This document shows, piece by piece, positions 49,661 through 58,969 of a stretch of 64,000 nt of DNA. This stretch comes from an uncultured bacterium. GTDB lineage: Bacteria > Pseudomonadota > Alphaproteobacteria > Sphingomonadales > Sphingomonadaceae. The stretch lies in assembly GCA_942636505.2 (NCBI GenBank), contig CALOGB020000055.1:248001-312000 (forward strand). Reading direction: 5' to 3'. The translations under genes were made by a program, and so were the position numbers. The notes beneath the pieces are model-generated. The model saw only the letters and a list, made by a program, of their open reading frames with translations, was not told the origin of the DNA and did no database searches. Positions within the stretch are counted from its first letter, which is position 1; each line of letters opens with the position of its first letter.

Positions 49661-49752
49661 GCCCTCACCCTCGCCGCCTTTGGCCCCTTCCCTCTCCCCT
49701 CGGGGGAGAGGGAAGGGGCCCGCGGCTGCTTGGCCGTGGGAAGGGTGAGGGC
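49661..49752 (-). terminator. Hairpin cluster after pheT (likely terminator)
   Basis: An exact 18-bp stem (GGCCCCTTCCCTCTCCCC at 49682-49699 with its complement at 49703-49720, 3-base loop) sits inside outer arms GCCCTCACCCT (49661-49671) and AGGGTGAGGGC (49742-49752). It is 5 bases after the pheT stop read on the minus strand. No U-run is present, so it may be a mobile palindrome used as terminator. Confidence 0.6.
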
Positions 49753-49756
49753 ATGT

Positions 49757-52171
49757 TCAGACGCGCAGGCTCGCGCCCTGTTTTGCTGCCGCTGCGACGA
49801 CCTTGTCGGCGATCGCCTTGATCTCCTCGTCGGTGAAGCTCTTGGCGGTCGGTTGCAGGACGATCTCGACCGCGACCGACTTATGGCCGTTCTCCACCCC
49901 TGCCCCGGTGAACACGTCGAACACGCGCACCGAGACGATCGCGACCTTGTCGGCGCCCTTGACCGCGCGGACCAGCGTGTCGGTGGCGAGCGCCGCCGGC
50001 ACGAGGAAGGCGAAGTCGCGGCGGACGGCTTGGAGCGCCGGTGGCGTGTAGGCCGGGCGGGTGAAACCGGTGGCGCGCTTGGGCGGGATCGCGTCGAGGT
50101 AGAGTTCGACCGCGGCAACCGCGCCGTCGAGGTCGAACGCTTTCAGCACCGACGGATGGAGCATGCCGAAGCTCGCCAGCACCGTCTTCGGCCCGAGGCG
50201 GAGCGTACCGGACTGGCCGGGGTGCCATGCGTCGCCGGCTTCACCCATCACTTGGAGGTTGTCGACCGGCGCGCCCGAGGCCGCGAGAAGCGCCAGCGCT
50301 TCGGCCTTCGCGTCATACGCGTCGAAGGTCGCCGCTTTCCCATCGCGCCAGCCGCGGGGGCGGCAGTCGCCGGCGAGGACTACGCCTAGCGTCGCGCGTT
50401 CGGCGTCGGCCAGGTAGCGGCGGCCGATCTCGAACAGGCGGACGCTCTGCTGGCCACGCTTGAGGTTCCGGCCGGTGGCAGCGAGTAGACCGGGCAGCAG
50501 CGAGGGGCGCATGACTTTCAGGTCTTCGCTGATCGGGTTGGCGAGCGTCCACGCGCCGCCGCCGAACGGTGCGGCTTCGGCTTCGGAGAGGAAGCTCCAG
50601 GTTACCGCCTCGTCGAGGCCACGGGCAGCGGCCGCCCTGCGCGCCCTACGTTCGAGCTTCTGCTCGGGCGTGGCGGTCGGCTTGGCGACGCCGGACATCC
50701 GGGGGAGCGGCGTCGAGGGGATATTGTCGATGCCCTCGATGCGGACGACTTCCTCGACGAGATCAGCGGGGCCGTCGACGTCGCGGCGCCAGCTCGGGAT
50801 CGTGACCGGCCATTTGCCCTCGATCGTCGAGAACAGCGCGTCGCTGAACGCATCGGCGGACGTGATCGCGCCGATCGTGAAGCCGAGCGACAACAATGTG
50901 CGCGCCTGGCGTTCGGGGGCGACGTGGAGGCCACCGAGGTCCGCGCTGAGGCGTGGATCGTAGTGGATCACGCGCGGCTCGAGCGGGGGTTCGCCCGAGC
51001 GGGTGACGTCGCTGGCCGTGCCGCCGCAGATGTGGAGGACGAGTGCGGTGGCGATGGCGAGGCCGTCTTCGAGGAACGCGGGGTCGACGCCGCGTTCGAA
51101 GCGGCTGCGCGCGTCGGAGGTGAGCGTGAGCTTCTGGCCGGTGCGCGCGATGTGGTCGGGATCGAAATAGGCGCATTCGATCAGCACGTCGGTGGTATCG
51201 GCCGAGACGCCCGAATGCTCGCCGCCCATGATCCCGCCGATGTCGTGCACGGCGGCGTCGTCGGCAATGACGGTCATGGTCGCATCGAGCGTGTAGGTCT
51301 TGCCGTTGAGCGCGACGACCTGTTCGCCGTCCTTGGCTTTCCGCGCGACGAGGCCGCCGGAGAGTTTGGCGCGGTCGTAGACGTGCAAGGGGCGGCCGAG
51401 GTCGATCATCAGATAGTTGGTGATGTCGACGAGCGCGGAGATTGGCTTCTGGCCGATCGCGAGTAGGCTGCGGCGCATCCACTCCGGGGACTCGCCATTG
51501 GTCACGCCGGTGACGGTCTGGCCGAAGAACGCGGGGCAGCCGGCGGTGTCGTCGGTGCGGACGTCCGGGCCTGCGCCCTCGCTCGTGAACGCGTCGAACG
51601 TCAGCGGCGTGAGTGTGCCGAGGCCGGCAGCGGCAAGGTCGCGCGCGATGCCGCGGACGCCCATGCAGTCCTGGCGGTTGGGCGTGATCGCGACGTCGAT
51701 GACCGGGTCGGTCAGGCCCGCATAGTCCGGGTACGCGGTGCCGATCGGCGCGTCTTCGGGCAGTTCGATGATGCCGTCGTGATCCTCGCCGAGTTCCAAC
51801 TCGCGCGTCGAGCACATCATGCCGTTGGATTCGACGCCGCGGATGCTGGCCAGCTTCAACGTCACGTCGAGGCCGGGGACGTACGCGCCGGGTGCGCCGA
51901 ACACGCCGACCAGGCCGGCGCGGGCGTTGGGCGCGCCGCAGACGACCTGGAGCGGGCCGTTACCGGCGTCGACCGACAGGATCTGGAGCTTGTCAGCCTG
52001 CGGGTGGCGTTCGGCGCTGAGCACCCTGGCGATCTTGAACGCGGCCAGCTTCTCGCCGGGGTTCTCGACGCCTTCGACCTCGAGGCCGATGCGGGTCAGC
52101 GCTTTGACGATCTGGTCGAGCGTGGCGGTGGTTTCGAGGTGCTGCTTGAGCCAGCTGAGGGTGAACTTCAT
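49757..52171 (-). CDS. pheT: Phenylalanine-tRNA ligase, beta subunit
   Basis: 804 residues. Starts [20 protein letters not shown], followed by the EMAP/tRNA-binding-like domain ([32 protein letters not shown]), B3/B4 editing domains, B5 ([13 protein letters not shown]... region is in the early part; RNVID-like [18 protein letters not shown] later), and the C-terminal anticodon-binding FDX-ACB fold ([20 protein letters not shown]). ATG at 52171 overlaps the pheS stop by 4 bases. With PheS it forms the alpha2beta2 enzyme charging tRNA-Phe. Complete and unexceptional. Confidence 0.97.
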   Translation of the reverse strand: MKFTLSWLKQHLETTATLDQIVKALTRIGLEVEGVENPGEKLAAFKIARVLSAERHPQADKLQILSVDAGNGPLQVVCGAPNARAGLVGVFGAPGAYVPGLDVTLKLASIRGVESNGMMCSTRELELGEDHDGIIELPEDAPIGTAYPDYAGLTDPVIDVAITPNRQDCMGVRGIARDLAAAGLGTLTPLTFDAFTSEGAGPDVRTDDTAGCPAFFGQTVTGVTNGESPEWMRRSLLAIGQKPISALVDITNYLMIDLGRPLHVYDRAKLSGGLVARKAKDGEQVVALNGKTYTLDATMTVIADDAAVHDIGGIMGGEHSGVSADTTDVLIECAYFDPDHIARTGQKLTLTSDARSRFERGVDPAFLEDGLAIATALVLHICGGTASDVTRSGEPPLEPRVIHYDPRLSADLGGLHVAPERQARTLLSLGFTIGAITSADAFSDALFSTIEGKWPVTIPSWRRDVDGPADLVEEVVRIEGIDNIPSTPLPRMSGVAKPTATPEQKLERRARRAAAARGLDEAVTWSFLSEAEAAPFGGGAWTLANPISEDLKVMRPSLLPGLLAATGRNLKRGQQSVRLFEIGRRYLADAERATLGVVLAGDCRPRGWRDGKAATFDAYDAKAEALALLAASGAPVDNLQVMGEAGDAWHPGQSGTLRLGPKTVLASFGMLHPSVLKAFDLDGAVAAVELYLDAIPPKRATGFTRPAYTPPALQAVRRDFAFLVPAALATDTLVRAVKGADKVAIVSVRVFDVFTGAGVENGHKSVAVEIVLQPTAKSFTDEEIKAIADKVVAAAAKQGASLRV

Positions 52172-53283
52172 GCGCCGACTCCGCCGGACAAGGTGGGGAC
52201 GTCGAGGCTCGAAAAGCCATAATGCTTGAGCCAGCGGATATCGCCGTCGAAGAACGGGCGGAGGTCGTCCATGCCGTATTTGAGCATCGCGAGACGGTCG
52301 ATCCCGCAACCGAATGCGAAACCCTGCCATTCGTCGGGGTCGAGCCCGCAGGCTTCGATGACTTTGCGGTGGACCATGCCGGAGCCGAGGATCTCGAGCC
52401 AGCCATCGGGCTCGGCGCCGCCAACGACGCGCTTGCCCTTGACCAGCGTGTAGCCGACGTCGATCTCGACCGAGGGTTCGGTGAACGGGAAGTAGCTGGG
52501 GCGCAGGCGGAGCACGATGTCGTCGCGCTCGAAGAACGCCTTCACGAAGGTTTCGAGCGTCCATTTGAGGTGACCGAGCGTGATGCCCTTGTCGATCACG
52601 AGGCCCTCGACCTGGTGGAACATCGGCGTGTGCGTCGCGTCCGAATCCGAACGGTAGGTGCGGCCGGGGGCGATGATGCGGATCGGCGGCTTTTGCGCCA
52701 ACATCGTGCGGATCTGGACCGGGGACGTGTGCGTGCGGAGCAGCGAGAAGGTCGTCTTCTCGTCGGCGATGCCGGCGACCTTCGCGTTGATCCCCTGCTG
52801 GAGATAAAAAGTATCGTGCATCGCGCGGGCGGGGTGCGTCTCGGGGATGTTGAGCGCGGTGAAATTGTGCCAGTCGGTCTCGATCTCGGGACCGGTCGCG
52901 ACCGCGAAACCGAGGTCGGCGAAGATCTCGGCGAGTTCGTCCATGACCTGCGACACGGGGTGGATCGTGCCGGCGGGCGTGGCGTCGGCGGGGAGCGTCA
53001 TGTCAAGCGTTTCGCTCGCGAGGCGCGCGTCGAGCGCGGCGCGTTCGAGCGTGGCTTTGCGCTCGGCGATGCCGTTGGCCACTGCCTCACGCAGCCCCTG
53101 GATAAGCGGGCCCTGCACGAGGCGCTCGTCCGGCGTCATCTTGCCGAGCGTCTTCAGCAGCGCGGTGATCGTGCCCTGCTTGCCGAGCGCCTCGACCCGG
53201 CACGCGTCGAGCGCGTCGAGCCCGGATGCGGCGGCGATCGCCGTCAGCATGTGTTCGCGCATCTGGTTCAGGTCTTCGGTCAC
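52168..53283 (-). CDS. pheS: Phenylalanine-tRNA ligase, alpha subunit
   Basis: 371 residues. Class II motifs are visible: [61 protein letters not shown], and [22 protein letters not shown]. The N-terminal coiled coil (residues ~1-90) binds tRNA. The start is GTG at 53283 with GGGAG six bases before it; that ribosome site lies within the last codons of the GIY-YIG gene, whose stop is one base upstream, so translation of pheS is probably coupled to it. Confidence 0.96.
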   Translation of the reverse strand: MTEDLNQMREHMLTAIAAASGLDALDACRVEALGKQGTITALLKTLGKMTPDERLVQGPLIQGLREAVANGIAERKATLERAALDARLASETLDMTLPADATPAGTIHPVSQVMDELAEIFADLGFAVATGPEIETDWHNFTALNIPETHPARAMHDTFYLQQGINAKVAGIADEKTTFSLLRTHTSPVQIRTMLAQKPPIRIIAPGRTYRSDSDATHTPMFHQVEGLVIDKGITLGHLKWTLETFVKAFFERDDIVLRLRPSYFPFTEPSVEIDVGYTLVKGKRVVGGAEPDGWLEILGSGMVHRKVIEACGLDPDEWQGFAFGCGIDRLAMLKYGMDDLRPFFDGDIRWLKHYGFSSLDVPTLSGGVGA

Positions 53284-53284
53284 G

Positions 53285-53614
53285 TCATACTCCCAGGGCG
53301 GGTTCGGCTAGTCGGGGTAGACCCAGACCAATACCCAGATCGTCCCAATTTTCGTTGCGCGCTTCGATCAGGTCGATCTTCCACGCTCTTCGCCATTCCT
53401 TCAGCCGCTTCTCGCGAACGATCGCGGCCTCCATCGTGTCGAACATCTCGTAATAGGCGAGACGCTTGATGCCGTACCGGCGAGTGAAGCCGGGGATCAA
53501 CCCCTCTCGGTGCTGAACCAGCCTTGCGAGGAGATTTGAGGTGACGCCGATGTAGAGCGTGCCGTGGCGGCGGGAGTGGAGGATGTAGACGCACGGCTGG
53601 AAGGTTTCGCGCAT
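53285..53614 (-). CDS. GIY-YIG nuclease-superfamily small protein
   Basis: 109 residues. Both catalytic motifs are present: [19 protein letters not shown] with the GTLYIG form of GIY-YIG, and the conserved Arg/His/Glu positions in [10 protein letters not shown], then [26 protein letters not shown]. This is the YhbQ-like stand-alone group of unknown role (DNA repair or foreign-DNA related). ATG at 53614 has GGGGAG upstream. It sits between rplT and pheS and runs straight into pheS, an unusual place because rplT and pheS are normally adjacent. Confidence 0.9.
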   Translation of the reverse strand: MRETFQPCVYILHSRRHGTLYIGVTSNLLARLVQHREGLIPGFTRRYGIKRLAYYEMFDTMEAAIVREKRLKEWRRAWKIDLIEARNENWDDLGIGLGLPRLAEPALGV

Positions 53615-53681
53615 TTCGTGCTCCCCTGATCGCCCGCTTGATCTGTAAAGCGAAGTGCTTCGCGGTTCCGTCCACAACAAC

Positions 53682-53788
53682 CCGTCATCCCGGCGGACGC
53701 CGGGACCTACGGTAGCGGGCGGGTGATGGTAGCACGTTATCGCCGGGTCCGCCGTAACCGTGGGTCCCGGCGTTCGCCGGGATGACGG
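53682..53788. repeat. Extragenic palindrome, CCGTCATCCCGGCGGACGCC type
   Basis: Left arm 53682-53707 and right arm 53762-53788 (GGGTCCCGGCGTTCGCCGGG + ATGACGG) are complementary with one mismatch region. It lies between rplT and the GIY-YIG gene. Same core as 57164-57256 and the single arm near 56940. Confidence 0.82.
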
Positions 53789-53884
53789 ATGGGGGTTTGG
53801 AGCCTCGGAATTTGGCGGGCTCGGGGGTTCTAGAAACTTCTGAAACTCTCGACGGAAGAGCGTCCGCCCGCCCCAAACGCAGAA

Positions 53885-53913
53885 AGGGCGCCGGTGGTCT
53901 CCACCGACGCCCT
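53885..53913 (-). terminator. Rho-independent-like terminator after rplT
   Basis: On the minus strand AGGGCGTCGGTGG-AGA-CCACCGGCGCCCT forms a stem with one mismatch, followed by TTCTGCGTTT. It is 25 bases past the rplT stop and separates rpmI-rplT from the GIY-YIG-pheST unit. Confidence 0.75.
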
Positions 53914-53937
53914 CCCGAAACTCACCTCGGTCGCGAA

Positions 53938-54303
53938 TTACGCGGCCTGGGGGAGAGCCGCCTTCACCTGTGCGACGATCGCGCTGAATGCAGCGCCCTC
54001 GTGCATGGCGATGTCGGCCAGGACCTTCCGGTCGAGTTCGATCCCTGCAAGCTTCACGCCGTGCATGAACTGCGAATACGTCAGACCCTCGGCGCGGACG
54101 CCGGCGTTGATGCGCTGGATCCAGAGGCCACGGAACGTGCGCTTCTTAACCTTGCGGTCGCGATATGCGTACTGTCCGGCCTTCTCGACGGCCTGACGGG
54201 CGATGCGGATGGTGTTCTTGCGACGGCCATAATAGCCCTTCGCCTGAACCAAAATACGCTTGTGCTTGGCGCGGGTGGTAACACCCCGTTTTACGCGTGC
54301 CAT
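53938..54303 (-). CDS. rplT: 50S ribosomal protein L20
   Basis: 121 residues: [20 protein letters not shown], then [20 protein letters not shown] and [19 protein letters not shown], all hallmark L20 sequence. The basic N-terminal arm reaches into 23S rRNA early in assembly. It follows rpmI by 19 bases on the same strand. Complete and of normal length. A hairpin terminator follows. Confidence 0.98.
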   Translation of the reverse strand: MARVKRGVTTRAKHKRILVQAKGYYGRRKNTIRIARQAVEKAGQYAYRDRKVKKRTFRGLWIQRINAGVRAEGLTYSQFMHGVKLAGIELDRKVLADIAMHEGAAFSAIVAQVKAALPQAA

Positions 54304-54322
54304 TGTCTAATTCCTTCTCAGC

Positions 54323-54526
54323 TCAACGCAGGCCGTAAGGCGCCCAGGCCTTCACTGCTGCGGTATCGGCCTTCGACAGCAGCTTGGTGCCGCGGTTCTG
54401 ACGGATGTACTTGCCGTTGTGATGCGCCAGACGGTGACGCTTGCCGGCGACGCCGTGCTTGAGCAGGCCGGTGGCGGTGAGCTTGAAGCGTTTCTTGACG
54501 CCGCTCTTGGTCTTCAGCTTGGGCAT
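54323..54526 (-). CDS. rpmI: 50S ribosomal protein L35
   Basis: 67 residues starting MPKLKTKSGVKKRFKLTATG, with KRHRLAHHNGKYIRQNRGTK and ending WAPYGLR; a typical short L35. ATG at 54526 has AAGGA nine bases upstream. First gene of rpmI-rplT. infC, which usually precedes rpmI, is absent: the next gene is a divergent AsmA-family gene. Confidence 0.97.
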   Translation of the reverse strand: MPKLKTKSGVKKRFKLTATGLLKHGVAGKRHRLAHHNGKYIRQNRGTKLLSKADTAAVKAWAPYGLR

Positions 54527-54694
54527 TTTTATCCTTTCGGTTACGAAGGAGGACGCTGAAATCGCCGCGGCAGCCCACACTGGCCGGGCGATTCGTAGAA
54601 CGCGTTCCCTTCGAGGAAGCGGGCCGCATAGACGCAATGATCCGCCATATCAACCGTTGTGGAACTGACGCGGCTGTCGTGCGATAGGCCAAGC

Positions 54695-56830
54695 ATGGAC
54701 GACAGCCCGACGCAGCCGATCGAGACCCCTTCCGCGGCCCCTGCGCCGGTCGTCACGCAAAAACGTCGCAAGCGGCGGATACTGCGCAACATCCTGCTCG
54801 GGATCGTCGCGGTCATCGTCGCGATCTGGCTGGTGCTGTACATCACCAAGGGGCGCTTCCTGAAGCATCCGTTCGAGCGCGTCGTCAGCTCGCTCACGCA
54901 CCGGAAGCTGACCGTGCGCGGCGACTTCCAGCTCTATTTCGCGCCGTTCCGCATCAAGCTGTATGCCGGGAATTTCACGCTCTCGAACCCCGACTGGGCG
55001 AGCAAGCCCAACCTGTTCCAGGCGGACAAGCTCGACACGCGGATCGCACCGCTGTCGCTGCTCTTCGGCAAGCGGCGGCTGTATTGGCTCGATCTGGTCA
55101 ACGGCGCGGTCGATCTCGAGTGGAACGCGGCGCATTCGGCCAATACCTGGACGTTCTCGAGCAAGAAGGGTGGCAAGCCGCTGGAGTTTCCGCGGATCGA
55201 CGTGGCGACGGTGACGGGCACGACGGTGCGCTATCTCGATCCGCGGATGCGCGTGCTGGCGGACCTCAAGGTCGCCGACATCCGCTCGGTCGACGCGACG
55301 ATCGGTCGTGCGGTCGGGCTGACGGGCAAGGGGCGGTTGCGCGAGACGCCGTTCACCGTGACCGCGCAACTGCTGTCGCCGGACGCGACCGCCAATCGCG
55401 GGCAGAACAAGCTGGTCGCGCGGGCGCGGGCGGCGGGGAACATCATCGACGTCGCGGGCACGCTGCCGAGCATCGCCGATGTCGAGAACGTGCCGCTCGC
55501 CGTCACTGCTCGCGGCGCAAACCTGTCGACGCTGCTGGGCGTGATCGACGTCGCGATTCCGAACACGCGGACCTACAAACTGCGCGCGCAGCTCATCAAG
55601 CAGGGCGACGAATACGCCTTCACGCATCTGCGTGGCTTTGCCGGCCGGACCGATCTCGCGGGCAAGCTGACGATTACCAACGGCGCGCGCATCCATCTCG
55701 ATTCGGTGCTCACGACCAAGAGCCTCGACATCATCGATGCGGCACCGTTCATCGGTTTCAATCCCGACATCGTCGAAACGAAGGGCGCGGTGGCCGCCGC
55801 CGCCGCGACAGGCGCGGCACCGCAACGCCTGTTGCCCGACGGGAACCTGCCGGTCGCGACGATGCAGATCTTCGATGCCGACCTGAAATGGACGATCGGC
55901 ACGGTGAAGTCGCGCAACCTGCCGATCTCGAACATCGACCTAACGCTCGACCTGGAGCGGGGGCGGTTGGCGCTGTCGCCGCTGACCTTCTCGATGGCGC
56001 GCGGCAACGTGGCCTCGGACGTCATCTTCGATACGCGCGCACGGCCGAGCGCGGTGTCGTACGACATCCGGCTTGCGCCGACACCACTGGGGCGGCTTCT
56101 CAAGGGCTATGGCCTGACCGAGGCCGGGACGACCGGGACCGTAAAGGGTCGCATCAAGCTCGACGGACGCGGCGACTCGATCCATGATTCGCTGGCGTCG
56201 TCGCGCGGACGGATCGCGTTCGTGCTGCCGTCTGGCGCGCTTTCGGTGCGCAACGTGCAGCTTGCAGAACTCGACATCGGCACGTTCGCCCAGCGGATGT
56301 TCCAGGGGAAGCTGGACGAGCCCGTACAGATCAATTGCGGGCTGATCGGCTTTACCGTGCGCGGCGGCGTTGCGGCGGCGGACCCAATCCTGATCGATAC
56401 CCGCAAGAACGTGATTGTAGGCCGCGGTGGGTTCAGCTTCCGCAACGAGGCGGTGGATCTGGCCTTCCGTGCGGATTCGAAGAAGTTCAGCCTGTTCGCG
56501 GGACAGTCGCCGGTGGGGGTCGGCGGCTTGTTCGCGGCGCCTAAGCTCAGCGTGATCTCGAAGGATCTGCTTGCGCGGGTCGGAAGCGGACTCGGGCTGG
56601 CGCTGGTGGCGACGCCGGTCGCGGGGATCCTGGCGTTCGTCGATGTCGGCGATGCGAAGTCGACCGCGTGCGGGCCGGTGCTCTCCGGGGCTACGGCGGC
56701 GGCGCAGCGAACGACCAAGGGCCAGCCGCGCGATGACGTGGGCCATGGAACGACCGCCAAGGCTGAGGACGGGAAGACGTCGGACGCGGAGCGGAAGGGG
56801 CAGCGGAAGAAGTTCCTGGGGATCTTCTAA
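54695..56830 (+). CDS. AsmA-family inner-membrane/periplasmic protein
   Basis: 711 residues. A short cytoplasmic tail rich in Lys/Arg (KRRKRRILRN) is followed by one membrane helix (ILLGIVAVIVAIWLVLYIT) and a long periplasmic part with the AsmA patterns LTVRGDFQLYFAPFRIKLYAGNF near the N-terminus and GTVKGRIKLDGRGDSIHDSL towards the C-terminus. AsmA-like proteins are thought to bridge inner and outer membranes and move phospholipids. The C-terminal tail is charged and low complexity (KAEDGKTSDAERKGQRKK). Divergent from rpmI. Confidence 0.9.
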   Translation: MDDSPTQPIETPSAAPAPVVTQKRRKRRILRNILLGIVAVIVAIWLVLYITKGRFLKHPFERVVSSLTHRKLTVRGDFQLYFAPFRIKLYAGNFTLSNPDWASKPNLFQADKLDTRIAPLSLLFGKRRLYWLDLVNGAVDLEWNAAHSANTWTFSSKKGGKPLEFPRIDVATVTGTTVRYLDPRMRVLADLKVADIRSVDATIGRAVGLTGKGRLRETPFTVTAQLLSPDATANRGQNKLVARARAAGNIIDVAGTLPSIADVENVPLAVTARGANLSTLLGVIDVAIPNTRTYKLRAQLIKQGDEYAFTHLRGFAGRTDLAGKLTITNGARIHLDSVLTTKSLDIIDAAPFIGFNPDIVETKGAVAAAAATGAAPQRLLPDGNLPVATMQIFDADLKWTIGTVKSRNLPISNIDLTLDLERGRLALSPLTFSMARGNVASDVIFDTRARPSAVSYDIRLAPTPLGRLLKGYGLTEAGTTGTVKGRIKLDGRGDSIHDSLASSRGRIAFVLPSGALSVRNVQLAELDIGTFAQRMFQGKLDEPVQINCGLIGFTVRGGVAAADPILIDTRKNVIVGRGGFSFRNEAVDLAFRADSKKFSLFAGQSPVGVGGLFAAPKLSVISKDLLARVGSGLGLALVATPVAGILAFVDVGDAKSTACGPVLSGATAAAQRTTKGQPRDDVGHGTTAKAEDGKTSDAERKGQRKKFLGIF

Positions 56831-57010
56831 GGGCCGCGGGGGCGAGTGATGCGGTCCCTTCCCTACATCGCCCGTTCTGGGGTCAGGCGGGTGCCGGTGC
56901 CAGCGGTTGGGCGCGCGTAGACGGCGGGCGTTGCGTGCCCGTGGGTCCCGGCGTCCGCCGGGATGACGGATTGGGGTGTGAGCGGGGCTCGGTGCTGGAC
57001 ATGCGGGTCG

Positions 57011-57061
57011 GATGTTGCCCGTGGTCGGTTGTTGCCGGTGGCCCGTTGCTGCCTGTGGCCG
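57011..57061. repeat. Three tandem 17-bp units, consensus GTTGTTGCCNGTGGCCG
   Basis: Units start at 57011, 57028 and 57045 and share 12-14 of 17 bases each with the consensus. The period of 17 is not a multiple of three, so it is not protein-coding repetition. Confidence 0.7.
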
Positions 57062-57163
57062 GTCGTCGCACGTAGGTGGGAAGTACATGCGCTGCTGGAG
57101 CTGGATAGCGGCTTGGCTACGACGCAACCGTCGCTAAGCACTTACTCCTCACCACACCAACCC

Positions 57164-57256
57164 CATCACCCCGGCGGACGCCGGGGCCCATGGTTGGGTC
57201 CGCTCAGACGGCGAGCGCTCCGTGTCCGTGGGTCCCGGCGTCCGCCGGGATGACGG
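57164..57256. repeat. Extragenic palindrome, CATCACCCCGGCGGACGCC type
   Basis: Left arm 57164-57190 and right arm 57229-57256 (GGGTCCCGGCGTCCGCCGGG + ATGACGG) pair with few mismatches. Same family as 53682-53788. Confidence 0.82.
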
Positions 57257-57402
57257 ATGGGGGGTGGTGATGTGGGGCTTTGCGGTTTGTGATGACGCCT
57301 TTTTGATCCCTTCCCACTTGCGAGAAGGACTGATCGCGTGCCGGACGCCAGTACGTACGTCGTGCCCTCCCCTGACCCCTCCCGCGGGCGGGAGGAGAAG
57401 CT

Positions 57403-58245
57403 TTAGCCGTGGTCGTGGCCGTCATGCCCATCGTGATCGTGCCCGTCATCCTGCAACCGGTGCATCGCTTCAAGCACGTCGTCCATTCGCGCCGGATCGC
57501 CGATCGCCAGCACGTGACCTTCGCTGTCCGCGGTTAGCGGGTCGCCATTCCAGTCGCACATGCGGCCGCCAGCGCCTTCAACCACCGGCACAAGCGCCGC
57601 GAAGTCGTAGAGCTTCAGGCCTGACTCGCAAACCACGTCGAGATGGCCGCTCGCGAGCAGGCCGTAATTGTAGCAGTCGCCGCCATATACGGGACCTTGC
57701 CGCGGGTTGCCGCCCGAGATCGCCGCAACTAGCGCGAGATAGTGCGGCACGTCGACCTCGTCAAAAAGGTGCGGGCTGGTGGTGGCAATCGTCGAGCCTG
57801 CCAGTTCGCGGCAGGTGCGCGTGCGGACCGGTACGCCGTTCAAAGTCGTCGGCCGCCCCGCCACCCCGACCCAACGCTCGCGCTGGATCGGCTGGTCGAT
57901 GATCCCGAGCACGGGCCAGCCATCCTCGACCAGCGCGATCAGCGTTCCGAAGATCGCGCGCCCGACGGTGAAGCTGCGCGTGCCGTCGATCGGATCGAGC
58001 ACCCATTTACGGTTGGTGACGCCCGTCTTCTCACCATACTCCTCGCCGACGATGCCGTCGCCAGAGCGCTCGGCGTCGAGCAGCCGGCGCATCGCCGATT
58101 CGGCTTCTCGGTCGGCGCGGGTGACGGGGGATTGGTCGTCCTTGATCTCGACGCCGTGCTCATGGCGGAAATAGGGTCGGATGACGTGGCCCGCGGCATC
58201 CGCGAGGCGGTGCGCGAGATCGATATCGGCTTGGGTTACTGGCAT
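57403..58245 (-). CDS. hisN: Inositol-monophosphatase-family phosphatase, HisN-like, with His/Asp-rich tail
   Basis: 280 residues. Metal-binding motifs of the IMPase fold are complete: GEEYGE (Glu), WVLDPIDGTRSF, and a C-terminal LYDFAALVPVVEGAGG. The alphaproteobacterial HisN group dephosphorylates L-histidinol phosphate in histidine synthesis, and this sequence fits it (HEHGVEIKDDQSPVTRADRE, GGDCYNYGLLASG). After residue ~265 a tail DDGHDHDGHDGHDHG, with six His and many Asp, is added; such a tail is not needed for catalysis and could bind metal. ATG at 58245. Convergent with AsmA, divergent from the peroxiredoxin. Confidence 0.85.
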   Translation of the reverse strand: MPVTQADIDLAHRLADAAGHVIRPYFRHEHGVEIKDDQSPVTRADREAESAMRRLLDAERSGDGIVGEEYGEKTGVTNRKWVLDPIDGTRSFTVGRAIFGTLIALVEDGWPVLGIIDQPIQRERWVGVAGRPTTLNGVPVRTRTCRELAGSTIATTSPHLFDEVDVPHYLALVAAISGGNPRQGPVYGGDCYNYGLLASGHLDVVCESGLKLYDFAALVPVVEGAGGRMCDWNGDPLTADSEGHVLAIGDPARMDDVLEAMHRLQDDGHDHDGHDGHDHG

Positions 58246-58335
58246 ATTTCCAGCCTATCGAGCGCGGACGTCACGGGCAATGGACGGATCGTTCGTGCCA
58301 GCGTAGGTCATTGCAATCCAACCGGAGTATCATCC

Positions 58336-58875
58336 ATGCGCCTCGTCTCGACACTTGCCACCGCCGCCGCCCTCCTCGTCGCGGCGCCTGCGCTGGCGGC
58401 ACTCGCGCCCGGCGCAAAGGCTCCGGACTTCACCACGCGCGGCGCGATCGCCGGCAAGGTGTTCACCGTTCACCTCGCCGAGCAGCTGAAGAAGGGCCCG
58501 GTCGTTCTCTACTTCTTCCCGGCGGCCTATACCGGCGGCTGCAACGCCGAGGCGCATGCGTTTGCGGAAGCAATCCCGGCGTTCACCAAGGCAGGCGCGA
58601 CCGTGATCGGCATGTCGGCCGACAATGTCGAGACGCTCAGCAAGTTCTCCGCCGAGAAGTGCGCGGGTAAGTTCGCCGTCGCCAGCGCCGGGCCGAACGT
58701 GGTCAAGGGCTACGACGTCGCGCTCGGCAAGCAGATGGCAGGGCGCGACATCACCAAGCGCACCAGCTACGTCATCGCCAAGGACGGCCGCATCGCGTTC
58801 GTGCATGACGAGATGAACCCCGAGGCGCATGTCTCGACGACGCTTGCTGCGGTCCAGAAGCTGACGGGCAAGTAA
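58336..58875 (+). CDS. Secreted peroxiredoxin (AhpC/TSA, BCP-like)
   Basis: 179 residues with a signal peptide (LATAAALLVAAPALA), placing it in the periplasm. The peroxidatic motif P-x3-T-x2-C is complete in FFPAAYTGGCNAEAH (Cys69), and a further Cys (SAEKCAGKF) could resolve. It follows a BCP-like layout (GMSADNVETLSKFSA, KRTSYVIAKDGRIAFVHD). It would remove peroxides in the envelope. A hairpin terminator follows at once. The start has CGGAG upstream. Confidence 0.92.
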   Translation: MRLVSTLATAAALLVAAPALAALAPGAKAPDFTTRGAIAGKVFTVHLAEQLKKGPVVLYFFPAAYTGGCNAEAHAFAEAIPAFTKAGATVIGMSADNVETLSKFSAEKCAGKFAVASAGPNVVKGYDVALGKQMAGRDITKRTSYVIAKDGRIAFVHDEMNPEAHVSTTLAAVQKLTGK

Positions 58876-58884
58876 TCGATCGAA

Positions 58885-58914
58885 ACCGGACCGGCAAATA
58901 CCTGCCGGTCCGGT
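58885..58914 (+). terminator. 12-bp hairpin after the peroxiredoxin gene
   Basis: ACCGGACCGGCA (58885-58896) and TGCCGGTCCGGT (58903-58914) are exact complements around a 6-base loop, 9 bases after the stop. The 3' side lacks a strong T-run (GACATTATGA). Confidence 0.75.
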
Positions 58915-58969
58915 GACATTATGATAACGCTTTCGGGTCTATCGCTTTGGCGGGGACGCGGGGGATGAC

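Larger units (their letters stand above)
56831..57402. other. 572-base intergenic region full of short repeats
   Basis: No gene is credible here. It contains a single palindrome arm near 56941-56969, a threefold 17-bp tandem (57011-57061), a full palindrome (57164-57256) and GC-rich filler. It separates the convergent AsmA and HisN-like genes. Confidence 0.7.

Noticed and set aside
54323..54692. Longer reading frame overlapping rpmI in another frame
   Set aside because: L35 is fully accounted for in its own frame; the overlap has no family match
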